A stretch of 41,317 nt of DNA from Demequina maris (GCF_000971155.1 NZ_BBLX01000001.1:1-41317), one strand, 5' to 3'. Positions 7,898-16,345 are shown, counted from the stretch's first letter. The notes: generated by a model from the letters alone, not told the origin. Numbers and translations: made by a program.

Positions 7898-7916
7898 TGT
7901 GTCTGGAGCGGGCGGC

Positions 7917-8924
7917 TCAGCGCGAGCGCGGGCCCGCCTCGACGGTGCGGGCGGGGTCGCGCTCGACGATGTCGCCGAGGACCTCGTCGATGCGGGTCAT
8001 CAGCTCGGCGGGGATCTCCACGCCGGACGCCTTCGCGTTGTCCACGATCTGCTCGGGGCGCGAGGCGCCGATGATCGCGGCGGACACGTTGTCGTTCTGC
8101 AGCACCCACGCGATCGCGAGTTGCGCCATGGTGAGACCCAGCTCGTCGGCGATCGGCTGGAGCCCCTGGACGCGCGTGAGGATGTCGTCCGTCATGAAGC
8201 GCTCGATGAAGCGGGCACCGGACTTCTCGTCCGTCGCGCGCGAGCCCGCGGGCGCCGGCTGGCCCGGCTTGTACTTGCCGGTGAGGATGCCCTGGGCGAC
8301 GGGGGACCACACGATCTGGCCGACGCCGACCTCCTTCGAGGCGGGCACCACCTCGTCCTCGATCACGCGCCACAGCATCGAGTACTGCGGCTGCGAGGAC
8401 ACGAACGGGATGCGCAGCTCCTTGGCGAGCGCCGCGCCGGCACGGATCTGGTCCGCCGTCCACTCGCTCACGCCGATGTAGTGCGCCTTGCCCGCGTGGA
8501 CGATGTCCGCGAACGCGCTCATCGTCTCCTCGAGCGGCGTGTTGTAGTCGTAGCGGTGCGCCTGGTAGAGGTCCACGTAGTCCGTCTGCAGGCGGGTGAG
8601 CGAGCCGTTGATCGACTCCATGATGTGCTTGCGCGACAGGCCCATGTCGTTGGCGCCGTGTGGGCCCGTCGACCAGAAGACCTTGGTGAAGATCTCGAGG
8701 CTCTCGCGCCGCTCGCCCTTGAGCGCCTCGCCGAGGACCACCTCGGCGCCGGTGTTGGCGTAGACGTCGGCGGTGTCGAACGAGGAGATGCCCACGTCGA
8801 GCGCGGCGCGCACGCACGCCTTCGCCTGGTCGTTCTCGACCTGCGACGCGTGGGTGATCCAGTTGCCGTAGGTGAGCTCGGTGATCTTGAGGCCGGAGTT
8901 TCCGAGATAGCGATAGTTGACCAT
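7917..8924 (-). CDS. Aldo/keto reductase, K+-channel beta-subunit-like group
   Basis: NADPH-dependent oxidoreductase of 335 residues with the (beta/alpha)8 fold. The catalytic tetrad is intact: Asp50 and Tyr55 (FDTADVYANTG), Lys81 (IFTKVFW), His123 (YQAHRYD). C-terminal IIGASRPEQIVDNAKA is the usual cofactor-phosphate region. The insert containing FWSTGPHGANDMGLSRKHI is typical of the voltage-gated K+ channel beta-subunit/YajO-like group; the physiological carbonyl substrate is unknown. The start at 8924 (MVNYRYLGNSGLK) follows a reverse-strand TAGGGT (8937-8932) by 7 bases, so the transcript is probably leaderless. It forms its own unit between two hairpins. Confidence 0.93.
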   Translation of the reverse strand: MVNYRYLGNSGLKITELTYGNWITHASQVENDQAKACVRAALDVGISSFDTADVYANTGAEVVLGEALKGERRESLEIFTKVFWSTGPHGANDMGLSRKHIMESINGSLTRLQTDYVDLYQAHRYDYNTPLEETMSAFADIVHAGKAHYIGVSEWTADQIRAGAALAKELRIPFVSSQPQYSMLWRVIEDEVVPASKEVGVGQIVWSPVAQGILTGKYKPGQPAPAGSRATDEKSGARFIERFMTDDILTRVQGLQPIADELGLTMAQLAIAWVLQNDNVSAAIIGASRPEQIVDNAKASGVEIPAELMTRIDEVLGDIVERDPARTVEAGPRSR

Positions 8925-8960
8925 GCGCTCCACCCTAGGGGCGGCGGCCGGCGCCGGATG

Positions 8961-9005
8961 CACGAGAGCCCGGGCCGTGCGGGCCCGGGCTCTCGTGGAC
9001 GATGC
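8961..9005 (-). terminator. Terminator of DUF3043 gene, with adjoining GGACGATGC
   Basis: A perfect 15-bp stem, 8961-8975 (CACGAGAGCCCGGGC) with 8983-8997, and a 7-base loop. It lies between the DUF3043 stop at 9015 and the start of the next reverse-strand gene. One GGACGATGC copy (8997-9005) overlaps the foot of the stem and lies between the stop codon and the hairpin. Confidence 0.85.
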
Positions 9006-9014
9006 GGCGGCGCG

Positions 9015-9590
9015 TCAGACGGGGAACTCGCCCCGCTTGACGGCCGGCTTGGGCGCGCGGAAGCGGCGCACGTTGAGGTGGCGCGCGATGATGTAGAACG
9101 TCCAGCCGCGCGGGATGCGCTTGGCGCCGAACTTCGCGATGAACTGCTTCTTCATGCGGCGGATCATCAGCCACGTGTCGATCGCGACGCCGATCACGAT
9201 CACGTAGAAGAGGATGATGAGCGCGAAGCCCGCCCACGAGCTCGCGGGAACGGCGAGCGACGCGATGACGAACACGATCGACATCGGCAGCAGGAACTCG
9301 CCCGGCGAGGTGCGCGCGTCGACGTAGTCGCGCAGGAACCGGCGCTCGGGACCGCGGTGCTCGAGCGGCATGTTCCGCTCGTCGCCCTCGCGCATCGCCT
9401 GGAACTCCTTCTCGCGCTGTGCGCGCATGCGCTCGCGCTGGGCCTTCTTGTCCGCCTTGGTGTCGGCGACCACGGGACGACGGCGCGCCGCCTCCTGGTC
9501 CTTGCGCTTCGGGGTGGGGCGGCCCTTCTTGGCCTGGCCGGCCGCCTCGACGCCGGGGATCTCGGTCTCGGGGGTGTTGTTGTCGCTCAT
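9015..9590 (-). CDS. DUF3043 family membrane protein
   Basis: Protein of 191 residues. A long, highly charged N-terminal tail (RKDQEAARRRPVVADTKADK region, with several KKA/QRER stretches) leads to GPERRFLRDYVDARTSPGEF. Two membrane helices follow (LLPMSIVFVIASLAV and WAGFALIILFYVIVIGVAI), then a basic cytoplasmic tail with RRMKKQFIAKFG. This is the layout of the actinobacterial DUF3043 family, whose function is unknown to me. It lies 40 bases downstream of nadA in the same direction, so it is probably the distal gene of that transcript; no good Shine-Dalgarno is seen before the ATG at 9590. Confidence 0.85.
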   Translation of the reverse strand: MSDNNTPETEIPGVEAAGQAKKGRPTPKRKDQEAARRRPVVADTKADKKAQRERMRAQREKEFQAMREGDERNMPLEHRGPERRFLRDYVDARTSPGEFLLPMSIVFVIASLAVPASSWAGFALIILFYVIVIGVAIDTWLMIRRMKKQFIAKFGAKRIPRGWTFYIIARHLNVRRFRAPKPAVKRGEFPV

Positions 9591-9630
9591 ATGAGTGGTG
9601 CGGGCCTGCGGCCCGGGTCCGTCCTTCTGA

Positions 9631-10833
9631 TCAGTCCTTGGCGGGGTGGAGCGCGGGAAGCGCGAGCATGCGGTCGAGCGCGACCTCGGCGAGGCGCTGC
9701 GTCTCGTCGTCGACGACGATCCGGTTGGGCACCTCGCCGGCCACGAGCGACTCGAGCGCCCACACGAGGTGGGGCAGGTCGATGCGGTTCATGGTGGAGC
9801 AGAAGCACACCGTGTCCTCGAGGAAGTGCACCTCCTTGTCGGGGTGCGCGTTCGCGACGCGACGCACGAGGTTCAGCTCCGTGCCGATGACCCATGCGGA
9901 GCCGGGCTCGGCCGCGTCGAGGGTCTTGATGATGTACTCCGTCGAGCCGACGTAGTCCGCGGCGGTCACGACCTCGTGCGCGCACTCGGGGTGCACGAGC
10001 ACGTTGATGCCCGGCACCTCCTCGCGGAAGCGGTCGACGTGGGAGCGGCGGAAGCGGCCGTGCACCGAGCAGTGGCCCTTCCACAGGATCATGCGGGCCT
10101 TCTCGAGCGCCTCCGGCGTGTTGCCGCCGAGCGGCTTGCGGGGGTCCCACACGACGCAGTCATCGCGCTCCATGCCGAGCTGGATCACGGCGGTGTTGCG
10201 CCCGAGGTGCTGGTCGGGCAGGAACAGCACCTTGCCGTCGCCGTCCACGCCGCCCACCTGGTCGAAGGCCCAGCGCAGCGCGACCTCGGCGTTCGACGAC
10301 GTGCAGACCACGCCGCCGTGGTCGCCGCAGAACGCCTTGATCGCGGCGGTCGAGTTCATGTACGTGACCGGGACCGTGCGGGAGGCGACGCCGGCCTCCT
10401 CGAGCTGGGCCCACGCATCGTCCACCTGGTTGATGTTGGCCATGTCCGCCATCGAGCAGCCGGCCGCCATGTCGGGCAGCACCACGGCCTGGTCGTCGGA
10501 CGTGAGGATGTCCGCGCTCTCGGCCATGAAGTGCACGCCGCAGAAGACGATGAACTCCGCCTCGGGGCGTGCCGCCGCGTCGCGCGCGAGCTTGAACGAG
10601 TCGCCGGTGACGTCCGCGAACTGGATGACCTCGTCACGCTGGTAGTGGTGGCCGAGGATGAAGACGCGGTCGCCGAGCGCCTCCTTGGCAGCGCGGGCGC
10701 GCTCGACCAGGTCGGGATCCGACGGCGACGGGAGGGCCCCGGTGCAGTCGACCCCTCGCTCGGAGAGCGGGTCGCGACGCTCGCCCAGGAGCATCAGCGC
10801 AGACGGCGAGGGCTCGTGGAAGGTCTGGGTCAT
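9631..10833 (-). CDS. nadA: Quinolinate synthase
   Basis: [4Fe-4S] enzyme of 400 residues that condenses iminoaspartate and DHAP to quinolinate in de novo NAD synthesis. Visible features are LGHHYQRDEVIQFADVTGDS, the first cluster cysteine in FCGVHFMAES (Cys98), AGCSMADM, YMNSTAAIKA, LFLPDQHLGRNTA, HPEC near residue 290 and the C-terminal CFCSTMNRIDL. The ~45-residue N-terminal extension is usual for actinobacterial NadA. The start at 10833 (MTQTFHEPSPS) follows reverse-strand GACAAT (10845-10840) by 6 bases. No nadB or nadC is seen nearby; the partner upstream on the other strand is a glycerate-kinase-like gene. One GCATCGTCC copy lies inside (10415-10423). Confidence 0.96.
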   Translation of the reverse strand: MTQTFHEPSPSALMLLGERRDPLSERGVDCTGALPSPSDPDLVERARAAKEALGDRVFILGHHYQRDEVIQFADVTGDSFKLARDAAARPEAEFIVFCGVHFMAESADILTSDDQAVVLPDMAAGCSMADMANINQVDDAWAQLEEAGVASRTVPVTYMNSTAAIKAFCGDHGGVVCTSSNAEVALRWAFDQVGGVDGDGKVLFLPDQHLGRNTAVIQLGMERDDCVVWDPRKPLGGNTPEALEKARMILWKGHCSVHGRFRRSHVDRFREEVPGINVLVHPECAHEVVTAADYVGSTEYIIKTLDAAEPGSAWVIGTELNLVRRVANAHPDKEVHFLEDTVCFCSTMNRIDLPHLVWALESLVAGEVPNRIVVDDETQRLAEVALDRMLALPALHPAKD

Positions 10834-10839
10834 CTGCTC

Positions 10840-10866
10840 ATTGTCGCATGCATGGCAGGGCACACT
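10840..10866. promoter_or_regulatory. Divergent leaderless promoters of nadA and the glycerate-kinase-like gene
   Basis: Reverse-strand GACAAT (10845-10840) lies 6 bases from the nadA ATG. Forward CACACT (10861-10866) lies 7 bases from the ATG at 10874. CACACT is also the -10-like box before the phosphoribosyltransferase gene. Confidence 0.55.
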
Positions 10867-10873
10867 TGAGGCC

Positions 10874-11854
10874 ATGCGTGCCCTCATCGCCGCCCAGAGC
10901 TGGCCCCGTCCGGACTCCGGGCCCCTCCCCGTCGAGCAGATCGTCCGGATCGTCCGGGATGCCTGGTCCGCGGCCGCGCCGCACGTCGATCTCGAGGTCG
11001 TCGGGGTGCCCACGGGCGGCCCGCGGACGGCCGATGCGCTGGCCGGGGACACCGTGTCCGTCGGGGGCGCGACGGCCCGCCGCGTGGGCGGCGTGGTGGT
11101 GCTCGCGCCCGCCGCCGGCACGCGCTGGGAGCCGGGCGCCCTGTCCGCCGCGCTGCTCGGGCTCGCGGCGGCGGGGGAGGCCGGACGCGTGGCGGTCCCG
11201 CTCGGCGACGAGCCGCCCGCCGGGGACGCTGTCGACCTCTGGGGCGGCGGCCTCGAGGCGGCGCGCGCGGGCGTGGCCGCCCTCGACATCGTCGCGCTCG
11301 TCGGCTCGGACCGGCCGCTGCTCGGCTTCGCGGGCATGAGCGCCGCGGTGCGGGACGGACGTGAGCACGATGCGGCGGTCGCGGTCGCCGCGCAGGCGCA
11401 GGAGGAGCGGTGGTCCGCCGTCGCGCGCGAGGCCGACCCGGTCGCGTCCCGGCGCGCGCTGCTCGGCCCGACCCGGCTGTCGGACGAGCCCGGCACGGGT
11501 GCCGCGGGCGGGCTCGCCTACGTCCTCGCGGCGATGGGCGCGCGACTCGTCCCGGCGGCCGCGGCGTGCGCCGAGCTCGCGGGCCTCGACCGCGCCGCCG
11601 CCGACGCGGACGTCGTCGTGGCGGTGGTGGACCGCCTCGCCGCCCAGGACCTCGACCACGGCGTCGTCTCCGCCGCATCGTCCCTCGCCGCGCGTCGCGG
11701 GGTGCCGTGCGTCGCCGTGACGTCGCATCTCGCGGTGGGCAAGCGTGACCTCATGGCCGCGGGTGTGGCAGCGGCGCACGAGGCCGAGCCGGGGGAGGCC
11801 GCCCTCGCGGATCAGGTGCGCCGCGTCGCCCACACGTGGACGCCGCGGCGGTAG
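10874..11854 (+). CDS. Glycerate kinase family protein, probably degenerate
   Basis: Protein of 326 residues, shorter than typical glycerate kinases (about 370-380). The family is recognised from the C-terminal half: GTGAAGGLAYVLAAMGARLVP and AACAELAGLDRAAADADVVV correspond to the GAGAAGGLG...GADLVIT region. The following motif, normally TGEGRLDxQ, reads AVVDRLAAQ here, and the N-terminal substrate/catalytic motif (normally APDSFKGS) reads AAQSWPRPDSG. Kinase activity is therefore doubtful; the protein may have taken another role. It begins at the leaderless ATG 10874 and precedes erpA by 109 bases in the same direction, an arrangement I recall from related actinobacteria. One GCATCGTCC copy lies inside (11675-11683). 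Confidence 0.65.
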   Translation: MRALIAAQSWPRPDSGPLPVEQIVRIVRDAWSAAAPHVDLEVVGVPTGGPRTADALAGDTVSVGGATARRVGGVVVLAPAAGTRWEPGALSAALLGLAAAGEAGRVAVPLGDEPPAGDAVDLWGGGLEAARAGVAALDIVALVGSDRPLLGFAGMSAAVRDGREHDAAVAVAAQAQEERWSAVAREADPVASRRALLGPTRLSDEPGTGAAGGLAYVLAAMGARLVPAAAACAELAGLDRAAADADVVVAVVDRLAAQDLDHGVVSAASSLAARRGVPCVAVTSHLAVGKRDLMAAGVAAAHEAEPGEAALADQVRRVAHTWTPRR

Positions 11855-11903
11855 CCGGAGCGGCGCGACTGGGTGACGCATCCACGAATCGCCCCGACGG
11901 GGG

Positions 11904-11958
11904 TTCGGAATACCCGGCGGTCGGCGTACGCTGATAGGGACACCCGAGAGAGAGGAGG
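11904..11958 (+). promoter_or_regulatory. Promoter and ribosome-binding site of erpA
   Basis: TTCGGA (11904-11909), 17 bases, then TACGCT (11927-11932) resemble a -35/-10 pair. AGGAGG (11953-11958) lies 5 bases before the ATG at 11964. erpA thus has a leader and a canonical RBS, in contrast to the leaderless neighbours. Confidence 0.6.
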
Positions 11959-11963
11959 CGTCA

Positions 11964-12317
11964 ATGACTGATCTTGCAACCGAGACCAAGTCGCACGGCG
12001 TCGTCATCACCGATGCCGCGGCGGCCAAGGTCAGGAGCCTGCTCGAGCAGGAGGGCCGCGACGACCTGCGGCTGCGCCTCGCGGTGCAGCCCGGCGGCTG
12101 CTCCGGCCTCATCTACCAGCTCTACTTCGACGAGCGCACGCTGGACGGGGACGCGGTTCGCGACTTCGACGGCGTGGAGGTCGTGGTCGACAAGATGTCG
12201 GTCCCGTACCTGGATGGCGCGACCATCGACTTCTCGGACACCATCGAGAAGCAGGGGTTCACCATCGACAACCCCAACGCGTCGAGCTCCTGCGCCTGCG
12301 GAGACTCCTTCAGCTGA
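11964..12317 (+). CDS. erpA: Iron-sulfur cluster insertion protein (HesB/IscA A-type carrier)
   Basis: A-type carrier of 117 residues that receives Fe-S clusters and inserts them into apo-enzymes. The three conserved cluster cysteines are present: Cys46 (QPGGCSGLIYQL) and Cys110/Cys112 (SSSCACGDSF). The internal IDFSDTIEKQGFTIDNPNA segment is characteristic. The ATG at 11964 has AGGAGG at 5-base spacing. Likely clients in this window include NadA ([4Fe-4S]) and the Rieske protein ([2Fe-2S]). It is convergent with the TusA-like gene, with 11 bp between stop codons. Confidence 0.95.
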   Translation: MTDLATETKSHGVVITDAAAAKVRSLLEQEGRDDLRLRLAVQPGGCSGLIYQLYFDERTLDGDAVRDFDGVEVVVDKMSVPYLDGATIDFSDTIEKQGFTIDNPNASSSCACGDSFS

Positions 12318-12328
12318 CCCGTAAGGGA

Positions 12329-12586
12329 CTAGCGGAGACGGACGGTCAGGGCTATGCCCGGGCCGTCCGTCTTCTTTTCCCCCACGAACTCGTGGCCGGT
12401 CATGCGCGCCCATGCGGGCACGTCGACGCGCGCGGCGAGGTCAGTCGCGAGGACCGTGATCTCCGTGCCGGCGTCCCGGCCGCGTGCGGCCTTGGCGAGC
12501 TCGATGATCGGCAGCGGGCACAGCATGCCCGTCGCGTCGACCGTGACGCGGCCGCCGCCGCCCGCCGCCGCATCGTCCTGTGCCAT
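12329..12586 (-). CDS. TusA-like sulfur carrier protein
   Basis: Small protein of 85 residues with the TusA/SirA signature: VDATGMLCPLPIIELAKAA, where Cys23 in CPLP is the sulfur-carrying cysteine. The rest (TEITVLATDLAARVDVPAW...GHEFVG) follows the TusA beta-alpha-beta fold. The ATG (12586-12584) overlaps the stop of the upstream desulfurase-like gene by one base (TGATG), so translation is coupled. In other actinobacteria the two domains also occur as one desulfurase-TusA polypeptide, supporting a functional partnership. The distal end of the gene contains the erpA terminator. One GCATCGTCC copy (12570-12578) lies at its start. Confidence 0.85.
   Translation of the reverse strand: MAQDDAAAGGGGRVTVDATGMLCPLPIIELAKAARGRDAGTEITVLATDLAARVDVPAWARMTGHEFVGEKKTDGPGIALTVRLR
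12336..12376 (+). terminator. erpA terminator inside the convergent TusA-like coding sequence
   Basis: AGACGGACGG (12336-12345) pairs with CCGTCCGTCT (12363-12372), followed by T-rich TCTTTT: one of the few canonical terminators with a T tail in the window. It starts 19 bases past the erpA stop and lies wholly inside the last ~16 codons of the TusA-like gene, so the bases are used twice. Confidence 0.8.
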
Positions 12587-13719
12587 CAGGCGATCTCCGG
12601 GGCGCCCGCCTCGTCGCGCAGATCGGCGATCACGCGGGGGAGGAGGTCGAGCAGCCTGTCGATGTCGGCGTCCGTGACGCCCGGGTGCAGGCCGAGCCGC
12701 ACGTTGCCGTGGCTCAGCGCGCCGACCGCCGCCAGCACGCGGCTCGGCTCGAGCGTGCTGGTGGTGCAGGCCGAGCCCGAGCCCACCGCGACGCCCTCGC
12801 GGTCCAGGCGCGACAGCAGCGCCTCGCCGTCGACGTAGAGACACGAGAAGGTCACCACGTGGGGGAGGCGCTCGTCGGGGTCGCCGACCACGTCGACGCC
12901 GGGCCACGAGGCGGCGGCGTCCCGCACGCGCGCGATCAGGCGGTGGAGCCGCAGCGAGGTCTCGTCCAGCAGCTCGCGGCGCTCCTGGAGCGCGACCGCG
13001 GCGGCCAGCACGGCGGGGACGAGCACCCCGCCGGGCGCCCAGTCGTCGCCCTCGGGCCACGCGGGCAGCCAGCGCGTCTGCGGGCGCAGCGCGACGATCC
13101 CGAGGCCCGCGGGGCCGCCCCAGTCGGCGGGGTTCGCGACCAGCGCGTCCCAGTGCTGCGGCGCGGGACCGTGGCCGATGCTCGCGGTGGCGTCGACCAG
13201 CAGCGGTACGCGGGCGGCCGCGGCCGCCTCGGCGACGCGGTCCAGCCGCTGCACGGTGCCGATCTCGTGGTTGGCGTGCTGCACGGCGGCGAGCGCGACG
13301 TCCGGCACCGCGAGCTCCTCGGCGAGGGCGTCGAGGTCGACGTGACCGCGCGCGTCCACCGGCACCACGGTGAGGGCGCCGCCGGCGACGTGGTGGGCGG
13401 CGTGCATCGTCGCGTCGCGCTCGACCGCCGAGGCGACGATGCGGTCGCGGCCGCGACGCGCCGCGAAGACACCCGCGATCACGCGCTCGAGGCCCGCGTG
13501 GGGGGAGTGGGCGAGGTGCGTGTGCTCGGGGCGCGCGCCCAGCGCCTCGGCGATCGCCTCGCGGGAGGCGTCCAGGAGCTGCCTGGCACGACGGGACTCG
13601 CTGTGCAGGCGGGAGGGATCGGCCCATCCGTCCGCCAGGCCGGCGTGGAACGCCTCGAGCGTCCTGTTCGTCATAGGAGCGGAACCACTGGCGTCCAGGA
13701 ACATGCGCGCGACCTGCAT
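12586..13719 (-). CDS. Cysteine desulfurase-like class V aminotransferase-fold protein lacking the PLP lysine
   Basis: Protein of 377 residues related to NifS/IscS. Conserved parts: N-terminal MFLDASGSAPM (cf. YLDNAATTP), QHANHEIGTVQ (Asn150), LLVDATASIG (Asp176) and the persulfide-cysteine loop GSGSACTTSTLEPSRVL (Cys318). The normal SxHKxxGPKG motif with the Schiff-base lysine reads NPADWGGPAGLG, putting Ala198/Asp199 where His-Lys belong. The ATES phosphate loop and the RSGT motif are also lost. Desulfurase chemistry is therefore unlikely. The start at 13719 follows reverse-strand TACCGT (13731-13726) by 6 bases. It is coupled to a TusA-like gene and divergent from ctaC. The reading frame is intact, so it is a pseudoenzyme candidate and not a pseudogene. 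Confidence 0.85.
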   Translation of the reverse strand: MQVARMFLDASGSAPMTNRTLEAFHAGLADGWADPSRLHSESRRARQLLDASREAIAEALGARPEHTHLAHSPHAGLERVIAGVFAARRGRDRIVASAVERDATMHAAHHVAGGALTVVPVDARGHVDLDALAEELAVPDVALAAVQHANHEIGTVQRLDRVAEAAAAARVPLLVDATASIGHGPAPQHWDALVANPADWGGPAGLGIVALRPQTRWLPAWPEGDDWAPGGVLVPAVLAAAVALQERRELLDETSLRLHRLIARVRDAAASWPGVDVVGDPDERLPHVVTFSCLYVDGEALLSRLDREGVAVGSGSACTTSTLEPSRVLAAVGALSHGNVRLGLHPGVTDADIDRLLDLLPRVIADLRDEAGAPEIA

Positions 13720-13725
13720 GGCATC

Positions 13726-13745
13726 ACGGTACAGCGCGCTAGACT
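13726..13745. promoter_or_regulatory. Back-to-back -10 elements of the desulfurase-like gene and ctaC
   Basis: Reverse-strand TACCGT (13731-13726) lies 6 bases from the ATG at 13719. Forward TAGACT (13740-13745) lies 6 bases from the GTG at 13752. Eight bp separate the boxes, almost the geometry of the pepA/pyrD pair. Confidence 0.65.
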
Positions 13746-13751
13746 GCCCGT

Positions 13752-14627
13752 GTGTCCCACCTTTCACGTCCCCGCGTGCCCGGAAAAGCCCTGGCAGGCA
13801 TCGCTGTCCTGGGACTGACGTCCCTCCTGGCAGGATGCGCCAACGGCATCGAGAACGGCGCACTTCCCAGCTCGCCCGAGATCACCAACCAGACCGGTCG
13901 GATCATCACCCTCTGGAACGGCTCCTGGATCGCCGCGCTCACCGTCGGCGTCATCACCTGGGGCCTCATCCTGTGGGCGGTCGCGGTCTACCGCAAGCGC
14001 AAGGGGGACAACAAGCTCCCCGTCCAGACGCGCGCGAACATCCCGCTCGAGCTGATGTACACCATCGTCCCCCTCCTCATGGTCGGAGTGCTGTTCAAGT
14101 ACACGGCCGAGGACGTCGCCGCGATCAAGGACACGTCCGAGACGCCGGACATCCACATCAACGTGGTCGGCAAGCAGTGGAGCTGGGACTTCAACTACGT
14201 CGACGACGACGTCTACGACCCGGGCGTGCAGGCCGTCCTCACCGGTGAGGAGGGTGTCGAGGAGACGCTCCCGACCCTGTACCTGCCCGTCGGCGAGCGC
14301 GTCGAGTTCACGCTCGACTCGCGCGACGTCATCCACTCGTTCTGGGTGCCCGCGTTCCTCTACAAGGAGGACGTGATCCCCGGCAAGACGAACACCTTCC
14401 AGGTGATCCCCACCCAGGAGGGCCTGTACCAGGGCAAGTGCGCCGAGCTCTGCGGCGAGTACCACGCCTCCATGCTCTTCAACGTCGCCGTCGTGTCCCG
14501 CGAGGACTACGACGCGCACATGGAGGAGCTCCGCAACGAGGGCTACAGCGGTCAGATCGGCGTCGACGAGTACAGCCGCGACCAGGTCGTCCAGCTGACC
14601 GAGCAGCACGAGGAGTCTGAGTCCTGA
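13752..14627 (+). CDS. ctaC: Cytochrome c oxidase subunit II
   Basis: Membrane-anchored subunit of 291 residues that accepts electrons from cytochrome c at CuA. A lipoprotein signal peptide ends in the lipobox SLLAGC near residue 28. Two membrane helices follow ([20 protein letters not shown] and the [14 protein letters not shown] region), then the exposed cupredoxin domain. CuA ligands are visible: His195 (DVIHSFWVP), Cys230 and Cys234 ([10 protein letters not shown]), His238 and Met241. The GTG at 13752 fits a signal peptide and the TAGACT box 6 bases upstream. It overlaps ctaD by one base (TGATG), so the two are coupled. Confidence 0.97.
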   Translation: MSHLSRPRVPGKALAGIAVLGLTSLLAGCANGIENGALPSSPEITNQTGRIITLWNGSWIAALTVGVITWGLILWAVAVYRKRKGDNKLPVQTRANIPLELMYTIVPLLMVGVLFKYTAEDVAAIKDTSETPDIHINVVGKQWSWDFNYVDDDVYDPGVQAVLTGEEGVEETLPTLYLPVGERVEFTLDSRDVIHSFWVPAFLYKEDVIPGKTNTFQVIPTQEGLYQGKCAELCGEYHASMLFNVAVVSREDYDAHMEELRNEGYSGQIGVDEYSRDQVVQLTEQHEESES

Positions 14628-16345
14628 TGGCCACCGTCCCCTTCGAGGCCACCGGCGGCGACGACCGCCGCACCGCAGCGATCCCCTCGGCGCCCACGCG
14701 TCGCGGCTCGATCGTGGTGAAGTGGCTCACCTCCACCGACCACAAGACGATCGGGTACATGTACCTGATCACGTCGTTCTTCTTCTTCATCGTGGGCGGC
14801 CTGCTCGCGCTGCTGATCCGCGCCGAGCTGTTCGAGCCCGGCATGCAGGTCGTGCAGTCCGCCGAGCAGTACAACCAGCTCTTCACGATGCACGGCACGA
14901 TCATGCTGCTGCTGTTCGCGACCCCGCTGTTCGCGGGCTTCGCCAACTTCATCATGCCGCTGCAGATCGGCGCGCCCGACGTGGCGTTCCCGCGCCTCAA
15001 CATGCTGGCCTACTGGCTGTACGCCTTCGGCGGCGTCATCGCCATGGCCGGCTTCTTCACCCCGCAGGGCGCGGCCTCGTTCGGCTGGTTCGCCTACGCG
15101 CCGCTGTCGAACTCGATCTACTCGCCCGGCGTCGGCGGCGACCTGTGGGTCTTCGGTCTCGCGCTCGGCGGCTTCGGCACCATCCTCGGCTCGGTGAACT
15201 TCATCACCACCATCGTCACGATGCGCGCGCCGGGCATGACCATGTTCCGCATGCCGATCTTCACCTGGAACATCCTGGTGACGTCGATGCTCGTGCTGCT
15301 GGCGTTCCCGCCGCTGGCCTCGGCGCTCTTCGCGCTCGGCTCGGACCGCGTGCTCCACTCGCAGGTCTTCAACCCGGACAACGGCGGCGCCATCCTGTGG
15401 CAGCACCTGTTCTGGTTCTTCGGCCATCCCGAGGTGTACATCATCGCGCTGCCGTTCTTCGGCATCGTGTCGGAGATCTTCCCGGTCTTCTCGCGCAAGC
15501 CGCTGTTCGGCTACCACGGCCTGGTCTACGCGACCATCGCCATCGCGGCGCTGTCCGTGACCGTGTGGGCCCACCACATGTACGTCACCGGCGCGGTGCT
15601 GCTGCCGTTCTTCGCGTTCATGACGATGCTCATCGCGGTCCCGACCGGTGTGAAGTTCTTCAACTGGATCGGCACGATGTGGCGGGGCAAGATCACGTTC
15701 GAGACGCCCATGCTGTGGTCGATCGGCTTCCTCGTGACCTTCCTCTTCGGCGGTCTCACGGGCGTCATCCTCAGCTCGCCGGTCCTCGACTTCCCGCTGT
15801 CGGACTCGTACTTCGTGGTGGCGCACTTCCACTACGTCGTCTTCGGCACCGTGGTCTTCGCGATGTTCGCCGGCTTCTACTTCTGGTGGCCCAAGTTCAC
15901 CGGCAAGATGCTGAACGAGCGTCTGGGCAAGATCCACTTCTGGCTGCTGTTCATCGGCTTCCACACCACGTTCCTCGTCCAGCACTGGCTGGGCGCGCAC
16001 GGCATGGCCCGTCGCTACGTCGACTACATGCCCGAGGACGGCTTCACGTGGATGAACCAGCTGTCGACCATCGGCGCCGTGGTGCTCGCGCTGTCGACGC
16101 TGCCGTTCCTGTGGAACGTGTACATCACGTCGCGTCGCGCGCCGCTGGTGACCGTCAACGACCCGTGGGGCTTCGGCAACTCGCTCGAGTGGGCCACCTC
16201 GTGCCCGCCGCCGCGCCACAACTTCACGTCCATCCCGCGCATCCGCTCGGAGCGCCCCGCGTTCGACCTGCACCACCCCGGTGCGGCCGCCCGGGACCAC
16301 TACCAGGCCGAGCGCGACGCCACCGACCACGCGCCCGTGGCGTAA
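14627..16345 (+). CDS. ctaD: Cytochrome c oxidase subunit I (aa3 type)
   Basis: Catalytic subunit of 572 residues with twelve membrane helices, carrying heme a and the heme a3-CuB centre and pumping protons. Motifs: low-spin heme ligand in [25 protein letters not shown] with the cross-linked His-Tyr of CuB; the CuB histidine pair in WAHHMYVTG; heme ligands in [10 protein letters not shown]. Start ATG 14627 overlaps the ctaC stop. It is followed by ctaF after 12 bases. The C-terminal tail ([20 protein letters not shown]) is the usual actinobacterial extension. Confidence 0.98.
   Translation: MATVPFEATGGDDRRTAAIPSAPTRRGSIVVKWLTSTDHKTIGYMYLITSFFFFIVGGLLALLIRAELFEPGMQVVQSAEQYNQLFTMHGTIMLLLFATPLFAGFANFIMPLQIGAPDVAFPRLNMLAYWLYAFGGVIAMAGFFTPQGAASFGWFAYAPLSNSIYSPGVGGDLWVFGLALGGFGTILGSVNFITTIVTMRAPGMTMFRMPIFTWNILVTSMLVLLAFPPLASALFALGSDRVLHSQVFNPDNGGAILWQHLFWFFGHPEVYIIALPFFGIVSEIFPVFSRKPLFGYHGLVYATIAIAALSVTVWAHHMYVTGAVLLPFFAFMTMLIAVPTGVKFFNWIGTMWRGKITFETPMLWSIGFLVTFLFGGLTGVILSSPVLDFPLSDSYFVVAHFHYVVFGTVVFAMFAGFYFWWPKFTGKMLNERLGKIHFWLLFIGFHTTFLVQHWLGAHGMARRYVDYMPEDGFTWMNQLSTIGAVVLALSTLPFLWNVYITSRRAPLVTVNDPWGFGNSLEWATSCPPPRHNFTSIPRIRSERPAFDLHHPGAAARDHYQAERDATDHAPVA

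Noticed and set aside
12586..13719. Desulfurase-like gene as a pseudogene
   Set aside because: The frame is full length, codon bias is normal, it is coupled to a downstream gene and has a good promoter; only cofactor-binding residues are lost.
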